Source: an uncultured Prevotellaceae bacterium
Lineage (GTDB): Bacteria; Bacteroidota; Bacteroidia; Bacteroidales; Bacteroidaceae
Direction of reading: 5' to 3'
Length of the DNA: 58,808 nt
Assembly: GCA_947167515.1 (NCBI GenBank)
Contig: CAMVIM010000023.1
Span: 1 to 58,808 of the forward strand
A program made the position numbers and the translations under genes. Of the stretch, positions 7,763 through 15,968 are shown one piece after another; the first letter of the stretch is position 1; every line of letters begins with the position of its first letter. The notes beneath the pieces were generated by a model that worked only from the letters and a program-made list of their open reading frames with translations, did not search any database and had not been told where the DNA came from.

Positions 7763-8674
7763 ATGGCTAAGAATTTGTTTGCACGCTACATTTGGGAGTT
7801 GACCACTATTTATCGTGTTGGGCGTATCACACTGAAAGAGTTGAATGAGCGGTGGCAGAATTGTTATTTGTATGATGGGAAGGATATTCCTCGTCGCACG
7901 TTTGACTATCATCGCAAGGAAATAGAAATGCTGTTTAATTTGAACATCATTTGTGACAAGCATGATAACACCTATCGTGTGGAGGATGACGATGACTATC
8001 GCAATGGGGAATTGCGCCAGTGGCTTGTCAATAGTGTGGCTGTGAGTTCCATTGTGCGTGAAGCAGAAGATTTGGGTAGCCGTATTGCTTTGGAGCACAT
8101 ACCATCAAGCGAGCCTTTCCTACCCAACATCATTCAGGCTCTGCGAGAGAATAAAGTTATTTCGTTTGTTTATCAGAGTTTCGATAGGGATACACCAACA
8201 CAACACACGCTCATGCCTTATGCACTCAAGTTGTTTCGTCAACGTTGGTACATTGTGGGTAAGCCATTGGATGATGAAAGGACTCTTATTTTTGCTACTG
8301 ATCGTATCAGCACATTAGCCATAGAAGAGAAAACATTCAAATATCCTAAGGACTTTGACATCAACGAGTATTATAGTGATTCCTTTGGCATCATCATCGA
8401 AGAAGGTGTGCCCTGTGAGCATATTGTGATTAAGGTGGCAAGCCCTCAAGTGAAATACTTGCGTTCCCTGCCTCTTCATTCATCCCAACGTGAAACAGTC
8501 ACGACACCTGAACACTCCATTTTTGAATATGACTTGAAGCCAACTTATGACTTTGAGCAGGAACTTCTCTCGCATCGCGAAGATTTTGAAGTCCTCCAAC
8601 CCGAGTCTTTGAGAAATAGAATGAAGGCTATTGTGCAGAATATGTATAAAAGGTATTGTGCTGATGCCTCTTGA
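7763..8674 (+). CDS. WYL-domain transcriptional regulator
   Basis: 303-residue regulator. An N-terminal winged helix (residues ~1-75, including RITLKELNERW and RRTFDYHRKEIE) is followed by a WYL domain centred on MPYALKLFRQRWYIVGKP (~150-168), with WYI in place of the eponymous WYL, and a C-terminal WCX-like extension ending near LRNRMKAIVQNMYKRY. WYL proteins sense ligands such as nucleic acids and often repress phage-defence and DNA-modification clusters (BrxR and CapW are examples). Transcribed away from Nmad2 across the shared operator, it is most likely the autoregulator of this island. Regulation of the YopX gene through the second operator copy is inferred. Confidence 0.8.
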   Translation: MAKNLFARYIWELTTIYRVGRITLKELNERWQNCYLYDGKDIPRRTFDYHRKEIEMLFNLNIICDKHDNTYRVEDDDDYRNGELRQWLVNSVAVSSIVREAEDLGSRIALEHIPSSEPFLPNIIQALRENKVISFVYQSFDRDTPTQHTLMPYALKLFRQRWYIVGKPLDDERTLIFATDRISTLAIEEKTFKYPKDFDINEYYSDSFGIIIEEGVPCEHIVIKVASPQVKYLRSLPLHSSQRETVTTPEHSIFEYDLKPTYDFEQELLSHREDFEVLQPESLRNRMKAIVQNMYKRYCADAS

Positions 8675-8762
8675 CCCAGCCCATAAGACCGGCTGCCTCT
8701 AATAATAAGAACCCAAATAGTGTGTGGAGAAAGTGTTTCTTCAGGTCACGAAACTTAAGGGC

Positions 8763-8827
8763 AAAAAAAATGGGATGCCGCTGCATCCCGAACCTTTGTT
8801 AACCTTAAATCTAATACTATGAAAAAC
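8763..8827 (-). ncRNA. Candidate small RNA, about 65 nt
   Basis: A minus-strand transcript is bounded by a good promoter (8834-8864) and an intrinsic terminator. The terminator is GGGATGC-AGCG-GCATCCC followed by A and eight T residues in transcript sense (8789 to 8763). The body is AT-rich and contains AAGGTTAACAAAGG. No convincing protein is encoded in sense; the opposite strand has only a 7-codon frame. The rest of the 350-bp gap before recJ shows nothing else. The promoter-to-terminator layout recalls the Bacteroidales-1 RNA, but I cannot confirm membership and no L20 gene is near. Confidence 0.6.
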
Positions 8828-8833
8828 ACGATA

Positions 8834-8864
8834 CAAAGGTAGGCGGTTTTTTTTTATTTGTCAA
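8834..8864 (-). promoter_or_regulatory. Promoter of the small RNA candidate
   Basis: Minus-strand TTGAC (TTG at 8864-8862), a 20-nt spacer, then TACCTTTG (8841-8834). Start expected near 8827. It reads towards the WYL gene's 3' end, not into recJ. Confidence 0.65.
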
Positions 8865-9024
8865 GAAAAAAATGAAAAATCTCAAAGTTTTTTGTATTTT
8901 CTTGACATGAGTCAATGAAAAGAGTCAAAAAGGACTGAAAAATAAAAAACATTGGACGAAAATGGTGCGTATGTCATTTTTTCTTCTTAATTTTACATCG
9001 AAATAGAAAAATGACAACTTTATA

Positions 9025-10776
9025 ATGAATTACAGATGGAATTACGAACCACCTACAACCGAGAACGAGGCATGTGCCCAGGCGCTGGCTGAAGAGGTCA
9101 GGGTGAACCCTGCCATTGCGCAGATGCTGGTGGCACGGGGCATCCGTACGGCTGAACAGGCTACCAAGTTTTTCCGTCCGCAACTGCTGGAATTGCACGA
9201 CCCCTATCTGATGAAGGATATGGACAAGGCCGTGGAACGCCTGAACGAGGCAATGGGGCAGCGTGAGCGCATCATGATTTATGGTGACTACGATGTGGAC
9301 GGATGTACGGCGGTGGCGTTGGTTTATAGGTGTATCACGCAGTTCTACTCCAATGTGGAATGTTACATACCCGACCGTAGTGATGAGGGGTATGGGGTTT
9401 CGATGAGGGGAGTGGACTATGCGGCCAGTCGGGGTGTGCGGCTGGTGATTGTGTTGGATTGCGGCATCAAGGCGATAGATGAGATTCAGTATGCCAAGGA
9501 TAAGGGCATCGACTTCATCATCTGCGATCACCATGTGCCCGACGAGGTGTTGCCTCCTGCAGTGGCGATCCTGAATGCCAAGCGGGTGGACAACACTTAT
9601 CCTTATCTTGACTTGTCTGGTTGCGGCGTGGGCTTCAAGTTCATGCAGGCTTTTGCTATCAGCAACGGCATCCCTTTCAGCACGCTCATTCCGCTGCTTG
9701 ACCTCTGCGCCATCAGCATTGCCAGCGACATTGTGCCCATCATGGGCGAGAACCGCATCTTGGCCTATCATGGGCTGAAGCAGTTGAACAACAACGCCAG
9801 CGTGGGGGTGAAGGCGGTGCTGGAGGTGTGTGGATTGACGGGTAAAGACTTGACGATGAGCGACATCATCTTCAAGATAGGGCCACGTATCAATGCGAGC
9901 GGCCGCATCCAGAACGGAAAGGAGTCCGTGGATTTGCTGGTGGAGCGCGACTATGAGAAGGCGTTGGCTATGGCCAAGACCATCAACCACTACAACGAGG
10001 AGCGGAAGGAACTGGACAAGCGCATGACGGAGGAGGCGAGCCGGGTGGTGGCGCACATGCCGAAGATGGATAACCAGAGTGCCATCGTCATCTACAATGC
10101 TGACTGGCACAAGGGGGTTATCGGCATCGTGGCTTCGAGACTGACGGAGGAGTTCTTCCGTCCAGCGGTGGTGCTGACACTCGATGGCGACATCGTGACG
10201 GGCAGTGCGAGGAGTGTGAGTGGCTTCGATGTCTATAGGGCCATCCAGAGTTGTGAGGACTTGCTCGACAACTTCGGTGGACATACCTATGCGGCAGGAT
10301 TGTCGATGAAGGTGGAGCATGTGGCGGAGTTTTCACGTCGCTTTGAGGCGTATGTGCATGAGAACATCGACCCTGAGCAGACACGTCCGAACCTCGACAT
10401 TCATGCCGTCATCAATTTCCGCGACATCACGTCGAAGTTCTTCAACGACCTGAAGCGCATGCGTCCCTATGGCCCTGGCAACCCCAAGCCGATTTTCTGC
10501 ACAAAGAACGTGTTTGACTATGGCACCAGCAAGGTGGTGGGCCGTCAGCAGGAGCACATCAAGCTGGAACTGGTGGACAGTAAGTCGAACAATGTGATGA
10601 ACGGCATCGCCTTCGGGCAGAGTTCGCAGGCGCGTTACATCAAGACCAAACAGGCGTTTGACATTGTCTATACTGTAGAGGAGAACACCCGCAAGCATGG
10701 CGAGGTGCAGTTGCAGATTGAGGATATCAGAACGCATGAAGAAGATGTTGTCGATGCCAGAGCGGAGACCACTTGA
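9025..10776 (+). CDS. recJ: Single-stranded-DNA-specific exonuclease RecJ
   Basis: 5'-3' single-strand exonuclease of the DHH phosphoesterase family, acting in recombination and mismatch repair. 583 residues. Catalytic motifs are in order: MIYGDYDVDGCTA (~84-96), LDCGIKA (~144-150), CDHHVPDE (~167-174), then GRINASGR (~288-295) and the DHHA1 part with GGHTYAAGLSM. Length is normal. ATG at 9025 is preceded by a tiny in-frame-overlapping reading frame, MTTL, whose TAA shares its last A with the recJ ATG (9011-9025); whether this affects translation is unknown. The end overlaps the start of recQ, so the two repair genes form an operon. Confidence 0.97.
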   Translation: MNYRWNYEPPTTENEACAQALAEEVRVNPAIAQMLVARGIRTAEQATKFFRPQLLELHDPYLMKDMDKAVERLNEAMGQRERIMIYGDYDVDGCTAVALVYRCITQFYSNVECYIPDRSDEGYGVSMRGVDYAASRGVRLVIVLDCGIKAIDEIQYAKDKGIDFIICDHHVPDEVLPPAVAILNAKRVDNTYPYLDLSGCGVGFKFMQAFAISNGIPFSTLIPLLDLCAISIASDIVPIMGENRILAYHGLKQLNNNASVGVKAVLEVCGLTGKDLTMSDIIFKIGPRINASGRIQNGKESVDLLVERDYEKALAMAKTINHYNEERKELDKRMTEEASRVVAHMPKMDNQSAIVIYNADWHKGVIGIVASRLTEEFFRPAVVLTLDGDIVTGSARSVSGFDVYRAIQSCEDLLDNFGGHTYAAGLSMKVEHVAEFSRRFEAYVHENIDPEQTRPNLDIHAVINFRDITSKFFNDLKRMRPYGPGNPKPIFCTKNVFDYGTSKVVGRQQEHIKLELVDSKSNNVMNGIAFGQSSQARYIKTKQAFDIVYTVEENTRKHGEVQLQIEDIRTHEEDVVDARAETT

Positions 10777-12682
10777 CATATTAAAGGAATACTGGGGCTA
10801 CGACTCGTTTCGTGGCATCCAGAGCGACATCATCGAGAGCATCCTCCAGGGGCGTGACACGCTGGGACTGATGCCGACAGGTGGTGGCAAGAGCATCTGT
10901 TTTCAGGTGCCGGCACTGATGCTGGAGGGACTCTGCATCGTGGTCACACCGCTCATTTCGCTCATGAAAGACCAAGTGCAGCAGCTCAAGAATCGCGGCA
11001 TCAAGGCTGAGGCGGTCTATTCGGGCATGATGAGGGATGACATTGTGCGTGTGCTCGACAATGCGGTGCTGGGGGCTTACAAACTCCTGTATATTTCTCC
11101 AGAAAGACTTTCTTCCGAACTTTTCTTGGCGAAGCTGGCCCGTATGCGGCAAGTGAGCATGATTGTGGTGGATGAGGCTCATTGCATCTCGCAATGGGGC
11201 TACGACTTCAGACCATCCTACTTGCAGATAGCGAAGATTCGGCGGCTCTTGCCTGCCGACGATGTGCCAGTGCTGGCACTGACGGCGACAGCCACTCCGA
11301 AGGTGATGGATGACATTCAGGAGCGGTTGGGGTTCCGCGAGAGGAATTTTTTCTCCATGAGTTTTGAACGCAAGAACCTCATCTATGTGGTGCGTGAGAC
11401 GGAGGACAGGGCAGGGGAGATGCTCCACATCTTGCAGGGAGTGTCCAACGGCAGTGCCATCGTCTATACCCGCACTCGTCAGCAGACGGTCGATATAGCT
11501 CGCTATCTGGAGGAGAACGGCATCACCGCCAGCAACTATCATGCAGGGTTGACCAATGCGGAAAAGGATTATCGGCAAGCGAACTGGACGAAGGATCGTG
11601 TGCGTGTGATGGTGGCGACGAATGCTTTTGGCATGGGCATCGACAAGCCCGATGTGCGGCTGGTCATCCATTACAACATGCCCGATTCGCTCGAGGCCTA
11701 CTTTCAGGAGGCTGGACGTGCAGGGCGCGATGGGAAGATGTCATACGCTGTGCTGCTCTACAATCATCAGGACATCAAGACCTTGAACCGCCGTGTGCTG
11801 GAAACTTATCCCGACATTGAGTATGTGCGAAAGACCTATGAGAATGTGGCGTGTTTCCTGCAAGTGGGGGTGGGGGAAGCCTTGGGGCGCAACTTCTATT
11901 TCCCGATGGAAACCTTCTGCAAACGCTTCCATCAGTTTCCTGTGCAGACAGGGGCTGCGCTCAGTCTGCTCAACAATGCCGGCTATATAGAGTACCACGA
12001 AGAGCAGGAGTTTAAGTCTGCCCTCCACTTCATTCTCCGCAAGGAGGAATTGTACCGCATCTACACCACCGATGAGGACACCGACCTGCTCATTCAGACC
12101 ATCTTGCGCACTTATCCAGGTGTGTTTGCCAACTTCGTCTATATCGAAGAGACCTATCTCGCTCACCTCACAGGCTTCTCAGCTGAACTGGTCTATCAGA
12201 TGCTGAAAGACCTGCATCATCACCGCATCATCGACTTCATTCCGCACCGCAAGACTCCGACCGTGGGCTATACGGTGGCAAGGGTTGACACGGAACTCAT
12301 CAGCCTTCCTCCCATTGTCTATGAAGACCGCAAGGCGGATTTCCAGCAGCGCATTGACGAGATGGCTCGCTATGCCACTTCCACCGACACCTGCCGCAGC
12401 CGCATGCTCCTCAGCTATTTCGGCGAGAAGACCGACCGCGACTGCGGTCAGTGCGATGTGTGTCTGGAAAAGAAGAAGACGAAACAGACTCATGCTCACG
12501 ACATCCGCCAAGCCATCCAGTCCATCAGAGCTTGCTTGCAAGACGGGCTGGAGCACCGACTGGCAGAACTGAAGACTCTCCCCATCCAGACTCCTGTCTT
12601 CGAAGAGGCTTTCCGTTATATGATGGCCGAGGAACTGTTGCGTGTCAATGGCCTCAAGGTCTCACTGAATGAAGAAGAATAG
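10736..12682 (+). CDS. recQ: ATP-dependent DNA helicase RecQ
   Basis: 3'-5' superfamily 2 DNA helicase. The protein is 648 residues from ATG 10736; ATG 10754 (642 residues, MPERRPLDILKEYWGYDSFR) is equally plausible, and both overlap the recJ end. Motifs: aromatic-rich YWGYDSFRGIQ motif 0, Walker A MPTGGGKS, DEAH box VDEAHCISQWGYDFRPSY, motif VI EAGRAGRDG, and the RQC zinc-binding cysteines ending in DCGQCDVC. The C-terminal ~80 residues are helical and too short for me to assign a canonical HRDC domain. Translationally coupled to recJ. Confidence 0.95.
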   Translation: MKKMLSMPERRPLDILKEYWGYDSFRGIQSDIIESILQGRDTLGLMPTGGGKSICFQVPALMLEGLCIVVTPLISLMKDQVQQLKNRGIKAEAVYSGMMRDDIVRVLDNAVLGAYKLLYISPERLSSELFLAKLARMRQVSMIVVDEAHCISQWGYDFRPSYLQIAKIRRLLPADDVPVLALTATATPKVMDDIQERLGFRERNFFSMSFERKNLIYVVRETEDRAGEMLHILQGVSNGSAIVYTRTRQQTVDIARYLEENGITASNYHAGLTNAEKDYRQANWTKDRVRVMVATNAFGMGIDKPDVRLVIHYNMPDSLEAYFQEAGRAGRDGKMSYAVLLYNHQDIKTLNRRVLETYPDIEYVRKTYENVACFLQVGVGEALGRNFYFPMETFCKRFHQFPVQTGAALSLLNNAGYIEYHEEQEFKSALHFILRKEELYRIYTTDEDTDLLIQTILRTYPGVFANFVYIEETYLAHLTGFSAELVYQMLKDLHHHRIIDFIPHRKTPTVGYTVARVDTELISLPPIVYEDRKADFQQRIDEMARYATSTDTCRSRMLLSYFGEKTDRDCGQCDVCLEKKKTKQTHAHDIRQAIQSIRACLQDGLEHRLAELKTLPIQTPVFEEAFRYMMAEELLRVNGLKVSLNEEE

Positions 12683-12745
12683 ACTCTGGTCTTGTCTCGA
12701 AACCACTCAATAGGAAAAAGTAAACAGAAAATCGTCAATCGTCAA

Positions 12746-13075
12746 ATGCTAAATACTATGACTCCCTTTGAAATCATCGCCCAAACCACTCAGGCCATAG
12801 CGGCCAACCCCTCCGATGCCGAGGCCTACAAGCAACGTGCCCTCACCCTCTGCCAGATGCAGCAATACGATGAGGCCATGCAAGACCTCAACACCCTCAT
12901 CGACATTCTTCACACCGAAGATGCCGAAATCTACCAACTTCGTGGCACCCTCCGCATGAACCGAGGCGACAAGACTGGCGCACTCGACGACATGCGCCAT
13001 GCCCTCGACCTCAACCCCGACCTGCTCCACCAACTCAACGGAGAGTTTAAGACGAAAGAAAAAGGGCATTGCTGA
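12746..13075 (+). CDS. Small tetratricopeptide-repeat protein
   Basis: 109-residue, cytoplasmic, nearly all helical. Two to three TPR-like units are visible (AEAYKQRALTLCQMQQYDEAMQD, AEIYQLRGTLRMNRGDKTGALDD), with the Ala/Gly and Tyr spacing of TPRs. No signal peptide. ATG 12746 is chosen over a TTG at 12692; ATG 12758 is also possible. It follows recQ by 63 bp on the same strand and may be the last gene of the recJ-recQ unit. A protein-protein scaffold role is the family expectation; the partner is unknown. Confidence 0.65.
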   Translation: MLNTMTPFEIIAQTTQAIAANPSDAEAYKQRALTLCQMQQYDEAMQDLNTLIDILHTEDAEIYQLRGTLRMNRGDKTGALDDMRHALDLNPDLLHQLNGEFKTKEKGHC

Positions 13076-13175
13076 TACTTTTTCATTGTGGGCTATTTTT
13101 TGAGATAAGAATGGAAGAGAAGGAACTGAAAGAGATTTATGGGGCGTTGGAGTGGCAGAGGGGGTAATTATGAAA

Positions 13176-13211
13176 GGCAACCATGAAGAGGAATTGTGCT
13201 TCATGGTTGCC
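13176..13211. terminator. Hairpin between convergent genes
   Basis: Perfect 13-bp inverted repeat GGCAACCATGAAG / CTTCATGGTTGCC with a 10-nt loop, between the TPR gene and the MORN gene. Only a short T-run follows on the minus strand (TTTCAT), so it is a plausible but not a classical terminator. Confidence 0.55.
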
Positions 13212-13242
13212 ACTTTGATGCTTCGAGGATTTGCTGTACCCT

Positions 13243-14006
13243 TCAACGCCCGATATACCCTATCTGTTTGCCTGTGCCTCTGCAAGAAGAACATGTGCCC
13301 TTTTGTCCACAGCTGCCACATCTGAGAGTTCCTGCCGTGATGGTGTGGTAGTAGCCCTTGCCGCCACAAGTGTTGCATTTGCCCGATCCATGACATACGC
13401 CGCAGGTTTTATAGCCGTGAACACTTGAAGAAGACCTTCTTGAGGAACTGCTGCCCGAAGACTCGTCGGATGAGCTGGAGTGGCTGTCTGCCCCAGCGTT
13501 GAGATAAGTGGTCACTCCTTGGTCAAAGGATGTCTTACTGTACTTCGGAGAGGCAACTTGTCTCATGCTTACTTGTGTGCCATTGTTATAAATAAAGTCA
13601 TAATACTCTCCGTCAATAAAAGTCGAACCTTCACCATGGCATATACCATGAGAATAGTGAGAATATTCCCAATCCCCGTCTTTCCATATATAGAGACAAA
13701 GACCGTCTCTTTTATTATTGGCATCAAAATGACCGTGGCAGATATCACCGTTCGGATAATTCATCGTTCCTGATGTGGGACGGCCATTCGAAACTGCCCC
13801 TTTGAACCAGCTTCCATCATTGAAGCGAATGACTTGCCCGAAGTTTGAATCGCCTACCAGACCTGTATTTGCCATAGAGAAATCATTTCCCACCACATTT
13901 CTGGCGTATGTGTTTGACAAGGAGAAACCACTATTCACTTGGGCGGAAACTTGAATGGTGCAGTATGAAAAAATACTGCGAATGTAGCTAAATATATCTT
14001 TTTCAT
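13243..14006 (-). CDS. Exported MORN-repeat protein with DnaJ-like zinc motifs; probable frameshift
   Basis: The C-terminal part has MORN-like repeats (GSWFKGAVSNGRPTSGTMNYPNG and NNKRDGLCLYIWKDG), a Ser-rich linker, and four CxxC motifs arranged as in DnaJ zinc fingers (CGVCHGSGKC, CGGKG, CGSCGQKG, CSSCRGTG). At the 5' end, ATG 14006 begins MKKIYLATFAVFF, half of a signal peptide, and the expected rest, SYCTIQVSAQ, is in the -1 frame. Adding one base to the six-A run at 13968-13973 (T in the coding sense) joins them perfectly. The run lies in the loop of a 7-bp inverted repeat (13960-13979). A longer continuous frame from 14118 exists but gives an implausible N-terminus. The cause may be sequencing error, slippage or true mutation. 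Confidence 0.65.
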
Positions 14007-14163
14007 TGTTTCTTGGTTTACATTTATCGGTAATAATTGAATATAGCACTTTGAACTTGCAAATTATAGAATTTTGGGCGCAGATGAAAGCTTCTGTGGG
14101 AGTTTTCATCTGCGCCAAACAAGCAGTCCTCCCGACACACTCCCTTGAATGTGTGAAGGGTGG

Positions 14164-15456
14164 TTAGTTTACTTTGATGAATTCAAACTCATTGCCGTGG
14201 ATACGCATCACCAGCTTGGTGGAGGTGAAGGACACCACTTCCCAGACGTCGGTGACGGTATCTTTGGGATCTTCCACATCGACAACGGTGAGGGTCTTCT
14301 TGCTGGCATCATACGACCATGTGATGGGCCAACGCTCAGTTTCGCCAGGATAGTGGTCTTCCTCGTAGCCCTTGCCGTTAGCATTGAAGATGAACCATGT
14401 GCCGTTGGTTCCATCCATGCTTACCCCGTCCTCTTTGCTGATTCGCCATGTGCCGACCAGGTCAGATGCCGTTCCGCTGTTGCTGTTGTTGTCGTCGCTG
14501 ATAGTGGTGTAGGTGTAGGTGATGGTCTGGTTACCCTCTTTCTCGGTGGCAATGCTGCCGTTGCTGTTCAGCGTGTAGCTCGTTGTGTAGGTGTTCTCCT
14601 CCGTGAAGGGGGCTTCGCCAGAGTAGTTCTCGACAAGCTTTTCTGTATAACTGGTGGGGAGATTGGCGGGGCCGACACCGAAGTAGCCCAACAAGGCGAA
14701 GACGGCCATACCCTCTCCTAAGTTGATGGCAGAGTCTGCTATACGGTAGGGATACTGCTTTGTCGTGTTAACCAGGCTGCCATATGTGTAAGTGAAGGTG
14801 GTGGTGGCTTGTCCCCCTCCTGTATAGTTGGCAACCACTTCCGTCTTGGTCAGGTTGCCGTTGTTCCAGGTGTTGGTTTGGGTGAAGGTCGTCTGGTAGC
14901 TCCACTTCTCTCCATCCTCTTCTTTATGGGTCGTGCCAGTGCCAGTTATTTTCACCAGTTGTTTCTGTCCATTGTAGCTGAATGTCACGCTTCCCTGTGT
15001 CACCGCGGATTCAAAATATGTCTGCTGAATCTCCTCCTTGGTGGTCATCGCGATGCCCGTGACGAGTCCGTCGCTGTTGAGTGTCACGATGTACTCGTCG
15101 TTGATTTTCTCCCAATTGTTATTACCCCAAGAAGCCTCGTAGGTGTAGGTGATTTTGTTGCCGTTCACGGTCACCTTGCCCTCGTTGCCCAAGTTAAACT
15201 GTGAAGGCACTCCGTTGGCATCGTAGGTAAGGGTGCAGTTGCCATCTGGCCCTCCCACGATGGTCTTGAGACGCAGGAGGTTCCCGTTGATGTCCTTTGG
15301 GGTGGTTGTGGGGATGGTGGAAGAGAGGCTGCCTCCCCCTGTTCCACCTCCGTTTCCTCCGTCTTCGTCGCCTCCGTCACTACTGCAAGCCGTGAAGGCT
15401 ACACTTGCCACTGCCATCGTGAGGATGGTGGCCAGACTCTGATAAATCTTTTTCAT
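14164..15456 (-). CDS. Surface-exposed lipoprotein with lipocalin-like C-terminus
   Basis: 430-residue lipoprotein. MKKIYQSLATILTMAVASVAFTAC is a type II signal peptide with lipobox FTAC. The following SSDGGDEDGGNGGG is an acidic/Gly tract of the kind that serves as a surface-export signal in Bacteroidota. The middle is made of YD/RHS-like beta repeats (LTYDANGVPSQFNLG, VTFSYNGQKQLVKI) as in DUF4595-type lipoproteins. The last ~95 residues, starting at GTWRISKEDG, resemble a lipocalin-like domain. The start at 15456 is chosen because it alone gives the signal peptide. A promoter at 15874-15881 implies an untranslated leader of about 410 nt. Function unknown. Confidence 0.7.
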   Translation of the reverse strand: MKKIYQSLATILTMAVASVAFTACSSDGGDEDGGNGGGTGGGSLSSTIPTTTPKDINGNLLRLKTIVGGPDGNCTLTYDANGVPSQFNLGNEGKVTVNGNKITYTYEASWGNNNWEKINDEYIVTLNSDGLVTGIAMTTKEEIQQTYFESAVTQGSVTFSYNGQKQLVKITGTGTTHKEEDGEKWSYQTTFTQTNTWNNGNLTKTEVVANYTGGGQATTTFTYTYGSLVNTTKQYPYRIADSAINLGEGMAVFALLGYFGVGPANLPTSYTEKLVENYSGEAPFTEENTYTTSYTLNSNGSIATEKEGNQTITYTYTTISDDNNSNSGTASDLVGTWRISKEDGVSMDGTNGTWFIFNANGKGYEEDHYPGETERWPITWSYDASKKTLTVVDVEDPKDTVTDVWEVVSFTSTKLVMRIHGNEFEFIKVN

Positions 15457-15881
15457 GTGTTTTTTGAGATGTTTGTGTTCCGCCAGCCACCCCAGATGCA
15501 AGAACGTGTTTGTAGATGTGTGATATGTTTGGTACATGATACGAAAAAGTGTGGGTTGCTGTACCAGTCGCTCGCTCCACTATTACGAGGCTCTTGCATT
15601 GCCCATCCTGTCGAAACGAGCAACGCAGAAGCCCACACGTGTATGTATATACAACCCTCCTCTGCGCCCCTATGGGAAGGCACAATGTAGGCTGTCATTC
15701 GATACATACCCATCGGACATCTACCGTTGCTTTGCTTTTGACAGGATTGGGAATTTGCAAGATTCGTAATAGTCAAAGTACAAAGCGCCTAATAGACACC
15801 TTTACATATTATGTATGTCTCCGCCCACCCGCTTCTGCACCAGAAATGTAGCCGCTTCGGAACAAAGACGTGGCAAAGGTA
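15457..15881 (-). promoter_or_regulatory. Long structured 5' leader of the lipoprotein gene
   Basis: Minus-strand -7 box TACCTTTG lies at 15874-15881; the ORF starts only at 15456. Within the leader an imperfect ~33-nt inverted repeat pairs 15580-15612 with 15740-15772 (common ends CTATTACGA and ATCCTGTC), enclosing 127 nt. A second stem pairs GTGTGGG at 15549-15555 with CCCACAC at 15632-15638. No long ORF is credible in this 512-bp gap. Confidence 0.5.
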
Positions 15882-15884
15882 CAT

Positions 15885-15933
15885 AAAAAAGATTGAACTC
15901 CAAAAAATAATGATGTTTTTTGGGAGTTCAATC
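15885..15933 (-). terminator. Terminator of the aromatic amino acid operon
   Basis: GATTGAACTCC (15891-15901) pairs with GGAGTTCAATC (15923-15933), and inner A6/T6 tracts extend the stem. On the minus strand the hairpin is followed by TTTTTT, so it ends transcripts leaving tyrA. Confidence 0.75.
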
Positions 15934-15968
15934 TGATAGGATGGTGAGATTCCGTGATTACAGGCTCT

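Noticed and set aside
8819-8842. Seven-codon plus-strand frame (MKNTIQR) as a recJ leader peptide
   Set aside because: No plus-strand promoter precedes it and it is antisense to the promoter and 5' end of the small RNA candidate.
8974-10320. 448-codon minus-strand frame across recJ
   Set aside because: Shadow of recJ, rich in His and Arg and without motifs.
13243-14118. Continuous longer frame for the MORN protein starting at 14118
   Set aside because: Its N-terminus has no signal peptide and no family resemblance, while ATG 14006 gives a signal peptide after a one-base correction.
15457-15867. Known metabolite riboswitch in the lipoprotein leader
   Set aside because: No TPP, cobalamin, SAM or other consensus core could be recognised; only inverted repeats are supported.
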